Assembly: GCA_023418575.1 (NCBI GenBank)
Contig: JAEZZM010000043.1
Location: 6,973 to 70,972 of the forward strand
Origin: Actinomycetes bacterium
GTDB lineage: Bacteria; Actinomycetota; Coriobacteriia; Coriobacteriales; JAEZZM01
Reading direction: 5' to 3'
Length of the DNA: 64,000 nt
Shown: piece by piece, positions 23,396 through 32,374 of the stretch
How positions within the stretch are numbered: the stretch's first letter is position 1
How the letters are laid out: every line of letters begins with the position of its first letter
The notes under the pieces: generated by a model
Database searches by the model: none
What the model saw: only the letters and a program-made list of their open reading frames with translations
Told to the model about the DNA's origin: nothing
Translations under genes and position numbers: made by a program

Positions 23396-24880
23396 CTACT
23401 TTTTGGGATAGAAGCCTGATGGGCCTTCATTAAGATTGATCATGATATTTTTAATCTGAGTATAGTGCTCAAGAATATGTTTATCATTCTCACGGCCAAT
23501 ACCAGATTGCTTATAGCCACCAAATGGAGCACCCTCTGGAATCTGGTTATAGGTATTAACCCACATACGACCTGTCTTAATAGCACGAGAAACTCTTAAT
23601 GCTCGATTTAAATCACGGGTCCAAACTGCACCGCCCAAGCCATATTCAGAATCATTAGCTTGGTCTATAACTTCTTGCTCATCCTTAAACTTAATGATGA
23701 CTGCTACAGGACCAAAGATTTCCTCCTGAGCAACGCGGCAGCTATTAGTAAGTCCTGTAATGAGGGTAGGACGCATAAAGGCACCCTTAGCAAGATCTCC
23801 TTCGCTCATGCGCTCGCCACCAGTAAGGACTTCTCCGCCTTCTTGCTTAGCAAGCTCTACATAACTTAAGATCTTCTCAAGCTGGCGCTCATCGATCTGG
23901 CTACCCATCTGGGTGTCATCTTCCCAAGGTAGACCAACCTTTACCTGCTCAAAACGCTCTTTAATCTCTGCGCAGAACTTATCGTAAATATCTTCATGAA
24001 CAAAGATACGTGAGCCAGCGCAGCATACCTGACCTTGGTTAAAGAGAATACCAAGCTGTACACCATCCATTACCATCTCCCAATCAGCATCTGGGAAGAT
24101 AATGTTTGCTGATTTACCACCCAGCTCTAAGGTTGCAGGAATAAGCTTTTCAGCTGCAGCTAAAGCCACACTTCTTCCAACCTCAGTTGAACCAGTGAAG
24201 GCAAGCTTTGAAAGGCCTGGATGATCCAAAATATACTGACCAGATTTAGAACCGCGGCCTGTAATGAGATTAATTACACCCGCAGGAACAATATCTTCAA
24301 TAAGGCGCATAAACTCTAGCATAGAAAGCGAGGTAGTTGAGGAGGGTTTAAATACCGTACAATCACCTGCCGCCAATACAGGAGCAAGCTTCCAAGCTGC
24401 CATCAAGAAGGGGAAGTTCCAAGGAACAATTTGTCCCACAACACCAATAGGCTCACGCATAACCATGGAAAGAAGATTGCCTGGCAAAACGTTTACCGTA
24501 CCTTCTTCTGCTAGGATAATTCCCGCAAAGTATCTAAAGTGATCAACAGAGAACTTAACGTCAATAGCGCGCGTCTCGCGAATTGGCTTACCATTATCAA
24601 GGGTCTCTATTTGTGCAAGAAACTCGGCATGTTCTTCAATTCTATCTGCAATTTTATGAAGTATGGCTGAGCGTTCTTGAGGAGTAGTTTTTGACCAGGT
24701 TTCAAATGCCTTCCAAGCAGATTCAACAGCACGGTTTACATCTTCTTGGCTAGCATCAGCGATGCTTGCTATTTTCTCACCTGTGGCTGGATTAAAGGTA
24801 TCAATAGTTGCGCCATCAGAGGCGTCTTGCCACTTACCATCAATAAAGAGTTGATATTTGTCTTGAACGGAGACCTTCAT
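23396..24880 (-). CDS. NAD(P)-dependent aldehyde dehydrogenase
   Basis: A roughly 494-residue soluble aldehyde dehydrogenase that oxidises an aldehyde to its acid. The NAD-binding 'FTGSTEVGRSV', the general base Glu of 'LELGGKSANII' and the nucleophilic Cys within 'FNQGQVCCAGSRI' are present, as is the C-terminal 'PFGGYKQSGIGREN'. It is closest to the betaine/AldA-type group; substrate unknown. A TTG at 24901 extends the frame by seven codons, but the GGAAGGGAT Shine-Dalgarno lies within that extension, so ATG 24880 is preferred. The Shine-Dalgarno lies inside one arm of an 11-bp inverted repeat (24885-24954), suggesting regulated translation or an operator. Confidence 0.93.
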   Translation of the reverse strand: MKVSVQDKYQLFIDGKWQDASDGATIDTFNPATGEKIASIADASQEDVNRAVESAWKAFETWSKTTPQERSAILHKIADRIEEHAEFLAQIETLDNGKPIRETRAIDVKFSVDHFRYFAGIILAEEGTVNVLPGNLLSMVMREPIGVVGQIVPWNFPFLMAAWKLAPVLAAGDCTVFKPSSTTSLSMLEFMRLIEDIVPAGVINLITGRGSKSGQYILDHPGLSKLAFTGSTEVGRSVALAAAEKLIPATLELGGKSANIIFPDADWEMVMDGVQLGILFNQGQVCCAGSRIFVHEDIYDKFCAEIKERFEQVKVGLPWEDDTQMGSQIDERQLEKILSYVELAKQEGGEVLTGGERMSEGDLAKGAFMRPTLITGLTNSCRVAQEEIFGPVAVIIKFKDEQEVIDQANDSEYGLGGAVWTRDLNRALRVSRAIKTGRMWVNTYNQIPEGAPFGGYKQSGIGRENDKHILEHYTQIKNIMINLNEGPSGFYPKK

Positions 24881-24884
24881 AGGA

Positions 24885-24954
24885 ATATCCCTTCCACTCA
24901 AATAAACCAGCAGTTAAGCTTACTGAGTTTATGTTCGTCCAAGGGAAGGGATAT
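24885..24954 (-). promoter_or_regulatory. Shine-Dalgarno-sequestering inverted repeat before the aldehyde dehydrogenase
   Basis: ATATCCCTTCC (24885-24895 on the plus strand) and GGAAGGGATAT (24944-24954) are perfect 11-bp inverted repeats. In the minus-strand transcript they would form a long hairpin that hides the Shine-Dalgarno GGAAGGGAT. Inside are ATAAAC/GTTTAT and CAGT/ACTG pairs, giving a nested stem. It could be a thermosensor or other riboregulator, or a two-site operator. Repeats are seen; role is inference. Confidence 0.5.
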
Positions 24955-24997
24955 ACCAACACTAGATCTATGAAATATAAATCTAAAATTTATGCCT

Positions 24998-25042
24998 AAT
25001 TTGTTCTACTTTTGACATCTTATACAAAAATACGAACAAATT
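24998..25042. promoter_or_regulatory. 9-bp inverted repeat upstream of the aldehyde dehydrogenase
   Basis: AATTTGTTC (24998-25006) and GAACAAATT (25034-25042) are perfect inverted repeats 27 bp apart in the presumed promoter region. On the minus strand a TATAAG element lies between them. A dimeric repressor site is likely; its regulator is unknown. Confidence 0.4.
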
Positions 25043-25062
25043 GTGTGACCCAAAGCAGCTTA

Positions 25063-26346
25063 TTACTTCTCTTTACTAATCTTTTCAATTCCACCCATAT
25101 ATGGAACTAACGCCTCTGGGATGAGCACGCTGCCATCTTCTTGCTGATAATTCTCAAGAATTGCAGACATAGTGCGACCCACAGCAAGGCCTGAACCATT
25201 TAGCGTATGAGCATAGCGGCTTCCTTTAAAGTTTTCAGGATCACGATACTTAATATTTGCTCGTCTAGCCTGGAAATCACCACAGTTTGAGCATGAAGAG
25301 ATTTCTTTATATGCACCATAGCTGGGCAGCCAGACCTCAAGGTCATAGGTTTGACGTGCACCAAAGCCCAGATCTCCTGTGCACAAATTAATAACTCGAT
25401 AAGGAAGGCCTAGGCGTTCCATAACCTTTCCTGCCTGCATGGTCATATGTTCAAGCTGCTCATCAGAATTCTCTGGAGTTGCAAACTTAACCATTTCTAC
25501 CTTATCAAACTGATGCAATCTGATTAAACCACGGGTGTCTCGGCCAGCAGACCCCGCCTCTTCTCTAAAGCACGGAGTAAAGGCGGTATACCATAGTGGG
25601 AGATCCTTTGCCTCAAGCACCTCATCACGGTGAATATTGGTTAACATAACCTCTGCTGTTGGAATCAAATATAAGCCATTATCAACATGGAAGAGATCTT
25701 CTTCAAATTTGGGCAGCTGACCGGTTCCGTACAAGGTATCACCATTAGCAATAACAGGTGACCACCATTCCTTAAAGCCTTCCTCAATATGCATATCAAG
25801 CATGAAATTAATAAGAGCACGCTCCAAGCGCGCACCCAAACCACCAAGCAAAACAAAGCGTGATTTAGTAAGCTTAACTCCACGCTCAAAATCTAAAATA
25901 TTAAGATCAGTTCCCAAATCCCAGTGAGCCTTAAAGTCAAAGTCAAATTCACGTGGCGTACCCCAACGGCGAACTTCAACATTTTCCGTCTCATCCTTAC
26001 CCAGCGGGGTGTTTGCAGAAGGAATATTGGGAATGGTGGCGATAAGATCATGCAGCTCTTGCTCTACAGAAGCTAATTTTTCATTGATGGCATCAATTTG
26101 AACATTGAGCTTGCGCACCATTTCTTTTTTAGCCTCAGCCTCATCAGCCTTGCCGGCTGCCATAAGAGCACCTATTTCTTTTGAACTAGAATTTCTACTT
26201 GCCTGCAGCGATTCTATCTCTGAGATCATGGAGCGACGAGACTCATCAAGCGCTAAAAATCCCTCGCGATCCCATGAACTATTGCGAGATTCCATAGCCT
26301 TATCAAGTGCATCTGGATTCTCACGTACAAATCGCATATCAAGCAT
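25063..26346 (-). CDS. serS: Seryl-tRNA synthetase
   Basis: A 427-residue class II synthetase charging tRNA-Ser (and tRNA-Sec where present). The N-terminal ~110 residues form the antiparallel coiled-coil arm that holds the long variable loop of tRNA-Ser. Motif 2 is 'FREEAGSAGRDTRGL' and motif 3 'GSGLAVGRTMSAILEN'; 'TAEVMLTNIH' sits at the ATP site. Start ATG 26346 has an excellent AGGAGG. SerRS would also supply Ser-tRNA(Sec), the precursor for the selenoprotein predicted at 14972-15334 (established pathway). I saw no T-box in its leader. Confidence 0.96.
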   Translation of the reverse strand: MLDMRFVRENPDALDKAMESRNSSWDREGFLALDESRRSMISEIESLQASRNSSSKEIGALMAAGKADEAEAKKEMVRKLNVQIDAINEKLASVEQELHDLIATIPNIPSANTPLGKDETENVEVRRWGTPREFDFDFKAHWDLGTDLNILDFERGVKLTKSRFVLLGGLGARLERALINFMLDMHIEEGFKEWWSPVIANGDTLYGTGQLPKFEEDLFHVDNGLYLIPTAEVMLTNIHRDEVLEAKDLPLWYTAFTPCFREEAGSAGRDTRGLIRLHQFDKVEMVKFATPENSDEQLEHMTMQAGKVMERLGLPYRVINLCTGDLGFGARQTYDLEVWLPSYGAYKEISSCSNCGDFQARRANIKYRDPENFKGSRYAHTLNGSGLAVGRTMSAILENYQQEDGSVLIPEALVPYMGGIEKISKEK

Positions 26347-26454
26347 AGTGACCTCCTGGTTAATAAATGATTGCGTCTAAGTTTTGACATCCTAAACCTA
26401 AAAGGATGGATAAAAGCTACCGACGCAGCACACAATTTTTGTGTGAATTTTCAT

Positions 26455-26460
26455 TATAAT
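26455..26460 (+). promoter_or_regulatory. -10 element before the small membrane protein gene
   Basis: A consensus TATAAT lies 43 bp upstream of the ATG at 26503, in the divergent region with serS. The -35 match is weak. Confidence 0.35.
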
Positions 26461-26502
26461 GCTTCTATACAATAAATTCGACCTTAGTGGAGCTTAAGAG
26501 CT

Positions 26503-26757
26503 ATGCAGCAAGCACAAGAATTATTTAATTGGTTATTTGGGACTATGCAAGGTGTACTGTGTCTCATTGGCTCAGGTATGCTCTTCTTTTTTATTCTTGC
26601 TTTTCTTTTAGAGCGCAAAACTCACAAACTTTATTTTCACCATCCTGAAAAAGAGGACGAAGAGTCTTATTTAGACAGCTTGTTTAATTCCGATAAGAAC
26701 GAAATTAATTCTGATAAGAACGAGACAGAAGAAAAAGATTCCAGTACAAGCAAGTAG
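26503..26757 (+). CDS. Small membrane protein, hypothetical
   Basis: An 84-residue protein with one membrane helix (about 16-37) and an acidic cytoplasmic tail carrying a duplicated 'NSDKNE'. It is not recognised. GGAG lies about 10 nt upstream of the ATG, and a TATAAT is suitably placed. It is divergent from serS and convergent with tRNA-Leu. Length and the lack of homologues known to me leave doubt, though the hydrophobic segment looks real rather than random. Confidence 0.55.
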   Translation: MQQAQELFNWLFGTMQGVLCLIGSGMLFFFILAFLLERKTHKLYFHHPEKEDEESYLDSLFNSDKNEINSDKNETEEKDSSTSK

Positions 26758-26784
26758 ATTAAAGCTTTGCAAAACGTAAGAGAA

Positions 26785-26871
26785 TGGTGCGGGCGAAAGG
26801 ACTTGAACCTTCATGAGCCAAAGCTCACATGGACCTGAACCATGCGCGTCTGCCAATTCCGCCACGCCCGC
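26785..26871 (-). tRNA. tRNA-Leu (anticodon CAG)
   Basis: An 87-nt class II tRNA on the minus strand: acceptor GCGGGCG/CGCCCGC, anticodon stem CATGG/CCATG with loop TTCAGGT (anticodon CAG, reading CUG), a long variable arm (TGAGCTTTGGCTCA) and T loop TTCAAGT. CCA is encoded. Confidence 0.95.
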
Positions 26872-26966
26872 GCAAAAATTAAGAATACCCGTTTTCTAGC
26901 AACTTGTCTAGAGCCTGCTTATAAGCCTATAAAAGCTGACGATAAGAACGGCACTATTAAGCTTGC

Positions 26967-26991
26967 TTGTCTGTCTATATATTGTCTGTCT
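26967..26991. repeat. Pair of TTGTCTGTCT direct repeats
   Basis: TTGTCTGTCT occurs at 26967-26976 and 26982-26991, each followed by an A/T-rich step, in the non-coding stretch between tRNA-Leu and the next gene. Nothing else was recognised in 26872-27044. Confidence 0.5.
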
Positions 26992-27044
26992 CTACATATA
27001 TACTAGCTTGCGCTAAATCAAGACAAGGCAGCTACCGCTAGTTA

Positions 27045-27737
27045 CTAATCAACTCCCAGACTTTTTTCTGCATCACTCACATTTTTGTCTAGGCGCTCAG
27101 CAGCTGATCCAAGCTGTGAAGCCAAAGAAGAAAGGCCTCCCAGGGCAGAAAAGTCTCCTTCTTGTGCGGCCAAACCCAATTGTGAAAGCTTAAGCGCCTT
27201 AGCTGCAAGCTCTATAGCAGAACCTTGAGCTGCCCTTAACATATCCTGAGTAGCTTTTGGAAGGCTGTCTGGCACTTCTTTGTTACTAAAACTCTCTTTA
27301 AGTTTACGGGCGTTTTGACCAAAGACCGCTAAATCCTTACTGCTGAGAGCACTTGCTTCTCGCAAAAGTTCAGGGCTTTGTTCTCCTGAAAGCAGAGCCT
27401 CAAGAAGCTCTGCTTTAATTGAAGTTCCTGCTATCAATAAGCTCATAGGATCTTGTAAATCCTCTTTCCACTCAAGATAATCCTTACCTTGTGTGGGGTC
27501 AGCAAAGTCTTCGACACTTAGCTTGGACTTTCCTGGGCTATAGCTTTTACCTGTAGCATTTTCATAAGCACTGGCACCAGGTGCAGACTGCGGTAAAACC
27601 ACCGCCACGCCCGTATCAATAAGCTCTGCTGCCTGAGGATTTGACTTCAATAGATAGCTATATCCAAATGAAATAAGAGCCAAAAGACAGATTAAACTTA
27701 ATAAGAAGCCTCTGACAATACGATGTAATCTGCGCAT
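27045..27737 (-). CDS. Membrane-anchored helical protein, hypothetical
   Basis: A 230-residue protein with an N-terminal membrane helix (about 10-30) and an extracellular region rich in Ala/Leu/Ser. The last 110 residues are mostly helical ('LRAAQGSAIELAAKALK'). It is not recognised. ATG 27737 has AAGGTGAT. It is divergent from the Ser/Thr kinase operon, with 69 bp between the starts, so they may share regulation. Possibly an accessory or substrate of the kinase system (inference from position only). Confidence 0.68.
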   Translation of the reverse strand: MRRLHRIVRGFLLSLICLLALISFGYSYLLKSNPQAAELIDTGVAVVLPQSAPGASAYENATGKSYSPGKSKLSVEDFADPTQGKDYLEWKEDLQDPMSLLIAGTSIKAELLEALLSGEQSPELLREASALSSKDLAVFGQNARKLKESFSNKEVPDSLPKATQDMLRAAQGSAIELAAKALKLSQLGLAAQEGDFSALGGLSSLASQLGSAAERLDKNVSDAEKSLGVD

Positions 27738-27776
27738 CTCATCACCTTATTTATGCTAATAGTTTAAGCTATACAA

Positions 27777-27782
27777 TATAAT
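27777..27782 (+). promoter_or_regulatory. Probable -10 element of the kinase/FHA/cell-wall operon
   Basis: A consensus TATAAT lies 24 bp before the preferred start of the kinase gene, giving a very short leader. The -35 is poor. It lies in the 69-bp gap shared with the divergent gene. Confidence 0.4.
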
Positions 27783-27806
27783 CTCTTCCCTGAAGAAAGG
27801 ATGGTC

Positions 27807-29846
27807 ATGCGACCAGAGGTCCATAAAGGAGAAAAAATCCTCAACCGTTATAGGGTGGTAGAAATCTTAACAAGCGGCGGCTTTGCTCTTGTATATATCT
27901 GTTGGGATGAAAAGCTTAAGCGCCGCGTTGCCATTAAAAGCATACCACTTACAGATGAGATGGGTATTCCTCTTGGATCTGCTATTGATGAGGCTTTATC
28001 TGAGGCACGCACCTCTGGTTTTCTCAACCATCCCAATATTGTAAGCATGCTTGACTTTGAGGAGGATGCCTATAGCGCCTACCTCATTATGGAGCATATT
28101 GAGGGATGTACCCTAGCAGAGCTCATTGAAAAGGCTGGTATTGTGCCCTTTGATGAAGCTGCGCATATTATAGAAAGCATAGCTTCTGCCCTAAGTTACG
28201 CCCATGAAAACGGAGTCCTTCATCTAGATATAAAACCTGAGAATATTCTTATTGATAGAGCCGGAACCATTAAACTTACTGATTTTGGCATGTCACGATT
28301 AGCCAGCCTTGCGGGTTGGGAGGGCGCCCTGGGTGGCACCTTAGGTTATATGCCGCCCGAGCAGCTCCAAGGAAGAAAACCTGATGAGCGTACTGACATC
28401 TTTGCCTTTGCCGCCCTTGTATATGAAATGTTGAGCGCTGAGGCCCCTTTTAAAGCAGAGTCTTTTGAAGATTCAGAGCATCTCATCTTAATGGGCCCTA
28501 GAGATTTACAAGAATATGACCCTGAGCTCAGCCGTGAACTTGAATTAGTCTTGCTGGAAGCGCTCTCTCCTATGCCTGATATAAGACCTAGCAAGATTGA
28601 AGATTTTTGCGATAAACTCTTAGCTCATCTAGGCAAGCCCAGAGAAGGAAAAATCTCTTTAGTACAAACGCTCGCAGAGCTTGAAGATGACAGCCCCGAG
28701 CCTCCTACCCTACCACTTAATATAGAAAAAAGTGCTGAGCTTAGCTTGCTTGATACATACGGCAATAAGATACGCAATCTTATTGCATCTGCCTTTGACG
28801 CTTTGCTCTATGGAGGCATCTCTTTGGTATCTTTGCAAGCTTTCTCCGCAAACTTTGAGCTCAGCGCCAGTATTTATTTTGTAGCCCTAGCCATTTGTGC
28901 TATAGGATTTTTCTTTCCCCACTTTGCTTTTGCCTTAAGCATAAGTCTCTTTTGCTTAACCTGCATCTTACAGCTCACGCAAACGCTTAGCATTGCTAGT
29001 TTTCTAGCCCTAGCATTTTTTATCATCACTGGTCTGTATTGGGCAAAACGAGGTCGTCATTACCCGCATGAGTTGCGCATGATAACACTCCCCGCTCTTT
29101 TAGGCCCACTCTCTTTAATATGCGCAGTTCCCTATATTATTGCCGCCTCATGCTCGGTATACAAACATAAGGATATGCGCCCCTTACTACTTTTTGGCGC
29201 ACAGCAAAATCCTGATAAAGCAGATTATGATCCTGCAGATTTTCTAATTGAGAATGCAAAGCCTGCCTCTGATCAAGTCTTTTATCGCCATGGACTGAAA
29301 AGCAGTTTGCCTCTTGTACTTATTCTTGCAGCATTTTCTTTCAGCTTTAGCCTTATATATGCACTCTTTGCACGATCAGATAGCGTCTTGCATTTTAGCT
29401 CTATGCTTCTTCAAGCAGCCCCTGCCCAAAACCTATTTAACGGCTCCTTGCTCTTTGTTTTGCTCTTTTGGTTTTTTAGCACAAGCCTCTTATCACTTAT
29501 ATGGAAACAGTGTTGGTATAAAAACTTACGTGCCTACAGTGAATTGCAAGAACAAATTGAGCTTGCTACCAAAGAGGCTGATATGTCTATAGAGCGACAT
29601 TACCAAGCTTATGAAAACTACCGATCTTGCAAAAAAAGAAATGCGTTTTGGCTTGTGCTGGGCTGCATTTTTATCACAATTGTGAATTACCTGTTACTTG
29701 CCCTTGCTGAGAGCGTGAATTCTGCTGGGGATTTACTGTTTTTATCACCATATAGCCTACTAGCATTGCTTGCCTCGGTTATACTGTACTTTTGTATTTA
29801 CTACGCGGTTGGAGTAGACCTAAGAGAGCGTTTGGAGCATGCTTAA
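27807..29846 (+). CDS. Ser/Thr protein kinase with multi-helix membrane domain (non-RD)
   Basis: A roughly 679-residue Hanks-type kinase. The kinase domain (about 10-270) has the ATP lysine in 'RRVAIKSI', a glycine loop 'TSGGFALVY', the catalytic loop 'HLDIKPENI' and 'TDFGMS'. The HRD Arg is Leu, so it is a non-RD kinase whose activation loop may not need phosphorylation. After a linker come about eight to nine membrane helices and a coiled-coil-like loop ('LQEQIELATKEADMSI'), unlike the single-helix PASTA kinase downstream. GTG/ATG choice: ATG 27801 abuts AAAGG; ATG 27807 has 6-nt spacing. It leads the operon with FHA, PP2C, FtsW-PBP and PknB. Confidence 0.85.
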   Translation: MRPEVHKGEKILNRYRVVEILTSGGFALVYICWDEKLKRRVAIKSIPLTDEMGIPLGSAIDEALSEARTSGFLNHPNIVSMLDFEEDAYSAYLIMEHIEGCTLAELIEKAGIVPFDEAAHIIESIASALSYAHENGVLHLDIKPENILIDRAGTIKLTDFGMSRLASLAGWEGALGGTLGYMPPEQLQGRKPDERTDIFAFAALVYEMLSAEAPFKAESFEDSEHLILMGPRDLQEYDPELSRELELVLLEALSPMPDIRPSKIEDFCDKLLAHLGKPREGKISLVQTLAELEDDSPEPPTLPLNIEKSAELSLLDTYGNKIRNLIASAFDALLYGGISLVSLQAFSANFELSASIYFVALAICAIGFFFPHFAFALSISLFCLTCILQLTQTLSIASFLALAFFIITGLYWAKRGRHYPHELRMITLPALLGPLSLICAVPYIIAASCSVYKHKDMRPLLLFGAQQNPDKADYDPADFLIENAKPASDQVFYRHGLKSSLPLVLILAAFSFSFSLIYALFARSDSVLHFSSMLLQAAPAQNLFNGSLLFVLLFWFFSTSLLSLIWKQCWYKNLRAYSELQEQIELATKEADMSIERHYQAYENYRSCKKRNAFWLVLGCIFITIVNYLLLALAESVNSAGDLLFLSPYSLLALLASVILYFCIYYAVGVDLRERLEHA

Positions 29847-30719
29847 GTGAAGCTACTCAAAAATTTTGAACATAAAATGGCCTCAATAATGGAAGGTTCT
29901 GGTGCGTCCCGCGCAGCTCAATCTAAGACTGTGCTGCCCTTTAAGAAACTTGCTCGTGCCCTCATTAAGGAAATGAAGCACGAGACTATGGTCATTGATA
30001 AACAAGATGTAGCGCCTTCACTCTATACTATTTTAGTTAGCCCCCAAGATAATGCTCTTATGTCGCGCTATTATGCAGAGCTCAGTAAGGAACTTCAGCT
30101 CTTTTTAGAAGAGCAGGCTCGTGAATTAAACTTAAGCTTTGAAGAGCGTCCCTTGGTTCGTTTTGTCGTAGATCAAAAATTAAAAAATGGACAATTTTTC
30201 CCTATAGTAGAAAATGTTCCTGCTGTGCTTATGGCACAGCTTCGCCGAGAAGAACAGGCCTTTTTAAGCGGAAAGCCCCTTCCTTTATATGGCTTTGCCT
30301 CAGGAAAAATGCGCATGGGGGCTTCAAGCAGTATGAACATGGAGCTTTCAAGACCTCTGCCAAAACTAGAAGATCAGCTTCAACAACTACATACACGACA
30401 GCAAGAAGCATATCCTCAGAACATGCCTGCTCAAAGCCAGGCATACCTCATTAATCTTGCTATTGGAAAGCGCTACGCTCTTATCGCACCCCAAACTTTG
30501 GTTGGCAGAGATGAAACACAGGTGGATATTGCAATTTTTGACAGCAATATCTCACGTAAGCATGCAGCCTTTATGTATGAGCAGGGTTGTTGGATAGTTG
30601 AGGATCTTGGCTCTACTAATGGCACAAAAGTAAATGGTCAACGCATCGTTCAAAGAGAGCTCTTGAGCGGTGATAAGCTTTGTTTGGGCACCACTGAGCT
30701 GGTCTTTGAGGAGGCCTAA
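29847..30719 (+). CDS. FhaA-like protein (DUF3662 + FHA)
   Basis: A 290-residue cytoplasmic protein with an N-terminal DUF3662-type domain (1-120) and a C-terminal FHA domain (about 210-285). The latter has 'GRDETQVDIAIFDSNISRKHA' and 'EDLGSTNGTKVNG', the phosphothreonine-binding signatures. In actinobacteria FhaA binds phosphorylated partners in the cell-wall and FtsW/MviN complex. A GTG start at 29847 immediately follows the kinase stop with GGAG 9 nt upstream, indicating tight coupling. Confidence 0.87.
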   Translation: MKLLKNFEHKMASIMEGSGASRAAQSKTVLPFKKLARALIKEMKHETMVIDKQDVAPSLYTILVSPQDNALMSRYYAELSKELQLFLEEQARELNLSFEERPLVRFVVDQKLKNGQFFPIVENVPAVLMAQLRREEQAFLSGKPLPLYGFASGKMRMGASSSMNMELSRPLPKLEDQLQQLHTRQQEAYPQNMPAQSQAYLINLAIGKRYALIAPQTLVGRDETQVDIAIFDSNISRKHAAFMYEQGCWIVEDLGSTNGTKVNGQRIVQRELLSGDKLCLGTTELVFEEA

Positions 30720-31133
30720 GTGATAGATCTTATCTTGCTTGCTGGTCGCATTCTGCTTGTTGTTTTGCTCTATATCTTCCTTTTTTCTGTTATGAAAACA
30801 GGAATTGGACTGGTTAAGGGCCAAAACAAGGAAGGCGCGCTTTGGAGCATTGTGGTAGACAAAGGCCCCAAGGCTCTACGCGGTCTTAAGCTTAATGTTT
30901 TGGGCCCCATTGTAGTGGGGCGCTCCCCTGGCGCAGATATTGTAATTCCAGAGCCTTACGTATCTGGTAGACACGCCCGTTTTGGTCTTCAAGGGCCTGC
31001 CCTTATTGTAGAAGACCTGGGTTCAACTAATGGGACTTTGGTAAATGGCCACCCCGTATTAGAACCCTGCAGCCTAAGAGATGGTGACTGCATAGAAGTG
31101 GGCGATGTCATCTTGAAGGTGAAACGTAAATGA
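30720..31133 (+). CDS. FhaB/FipA-like membrane FHA protein
   Basis: A 137-residue protein with an N-terminal membrane helix (about 4-24) and a FHA domain ('GRSPGADIVIPEPYVSGRHA', 'EDLGSTNGTLVNG'). It corresponds to actinobacterial FhaB/FipA, which recruits phosphorylated division proteins. GTG at 30720 follows directly after the fhaA-like stop with GGAGG 5 nt upstream. Its TGA stop overlaps the next ATG (ATGA). This TGA shows that UGA is a functional stop in this genome. Confidence 0.87.
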   Translation: MIDLILLAGRILLVVLLYIFLFSVMKTGIGLVKGQNKEGALWSIVVDKGPKALRGLKLNVLGPIVVGRSPGADIVIPEPYVSGRHARFGLQGPALIVEDLGSTNGTLVNGHPVLEPCSLRDGDCIEVGDVILKVKRK

Positions 31134-32374
31134 ACTTAGCCTTGTCTTCTAAAAAAACCAAAAACGCAGCAGATGAAGGCGCTTTGCTAAAACAAAAGAA
31201 GCTTCCCTTACGTTGGGCGGCTCGAACTGAGGTGGGCTATACCCGAGAGCATAATGAGGACTCCTACCTCTTACAACCTCCCTTATTTGCCGTAGCTGAT
31301 GGCATGGGTGGCCATGAAGCTGGAGAAATAGCTAGTTCAATTGCTGTAAATACCCTTGCAAATGCTGCTCCCCAACATGCTGATGCACAGGCCTTGGGTC
31401 AGGCCATAGAAAGTGCCAATCTTGCTGTTATTCAAGCTGCCGATGAGGGCTTGGGTAAACCCGGTATGGGCACCACCTGCACTGCAGCCCTTATCGAAGA
31501 CAATAAATTAGCCCTTGCGCATGTGGGGGACTCTCGTGCCTATCTTTTACACAAAGGTACCCTAACCCGCATTACCCATGACCATAGTTTTGTTGAAGAG
31601 CTCGTAGAATCTGGTGAAATTACCGCTGATGAAGCGCGCAAACATCCCAATAGATCAATCATTACACGCGCTTTAGGCTCGGATAAAAATATGTATGCTG
31701 ACCACTTTGACTTAAGTGTTGAAGCTGGTGAGCGTCTGCTCTTATGCTCTGATGGCCTCTCTGGCATGCTTAGTGATAAAGAAATTGAAGACATAATGGT
31801 AAGCTCGCCAGGACCTGATGAGTGTGTTCACTCCCTTGTGGAAGCCGCCTTAAGAGCAGGTGGATATGACAATGTTACGGCTGTGGTTGTTGAGGTTGAA
31901 AATGACGGTGTCCAGCAAAAGAATACACGTCATACCCTTAGAAACATTGCACTCTGGATAGCCAGTGTCTTAATTGCTTTGCTGGTAGTAAGCGGCGGTA
32001 TTATGCTTTATGCCTCACGCGCTTGGTATCTTATTGATCATCAAGGCTATGTAGCAGTCTATAAGGGAATCCCCGGAAGTTTTGGACCCTTTAGTTTAAG
32101 TGATTTACAAAACGTTACCACCATAGAAACAAAAGATCTGGCTACATCTACCGCCAAGCGCCTTAAGGATGGTATAAAGGTCTCTAGTTCCAAAGAAGCT
32201 CAAGATCTCCTTAATTCTTATCGTGATCAAATTGAACAAGGAGCTCGGGCAAAAGCAGAAAGCACGCCTTCTCCAGAAGAACGTGAGCAACAAGCCTTAG
32301 TACAAGGAAATGAAGAAGCAGAAAGTCTCTACGTAAATCCTGCTGATGAGTATGAGGAGGTAGCTCATGACTAA
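31130..32374 (+). CDS. PP2C-family Ser/Thr phosphatase, membrane anchored
   Basis: A 414-residue PstP-type phosphatase that opposes the operon's kinases. The PP2C motifs are intact: 'REHNEDS', 'VADGMGGHEAGE', 'GTTCTA', 'HVGDSRAYL', 'CSDGLSGML' and 'GGYDNVTAV', supplying the metal-binding Asp residues. A membrane helix (about 273-297) leads to an extracellular 110-residue tail of mostly polar, acidic residues. The start overlaps fhaB by 4 nt and the end overlaps the ftsW-pbp gene by 8 nt, so expression is strictly coupled. Confidence 0.93.
   Translation: MNLALSSKKTKNAADEGALLKQKKLPLRWAARTEVGYTREHNEDSYLLQPPLFAVADGMGGHEAGEIASSIAVNTLANAAPQHADAQALGQAIESANLAVIQAADEGLGKPGMGTTCTAALIEDNKLALAHVGDSRAYLLHKGTLTRITHDHSFVEELVESGEITADEARKHPNRSIITRALGSDKNMYADHFDLSVEAGERLLLCSDGLSGMLSDKEIEDIMVSSPGPDECVHSLVEAALRAGGYDNVTAVVVEVENDGVQQKNTRHTLRNIALWIASVLIALLVVSGGIMLYASRAWYLIDHQGYVAVYKGIPGSFGPFSLSDLQNVTTIETKDLATSTAKRLKDGIKVSSSKEAQDLLNSYRDQIEQGARAKAESTPSPEEREQQALVQGNEEAESLYVNPADEYEEVAHD

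Noticed and set aside
25007..26390. TTTTGACATC word upstream of two genes as a shared operator
   Set aside because: It occurs also inside the HerA-like gene (about 49814) and once elsewhere; too few copies and no fixed position relative to starts.
26347..26502. T-box in the serS leader
   Set aside because: No T-box sequence seen; only short hairpins.
30552..30824. Minus-strand frame across the fhaA-fhaB junction
   Set aside because: Antisense to two well supported, translationally coupled FHA genes; no family signature.
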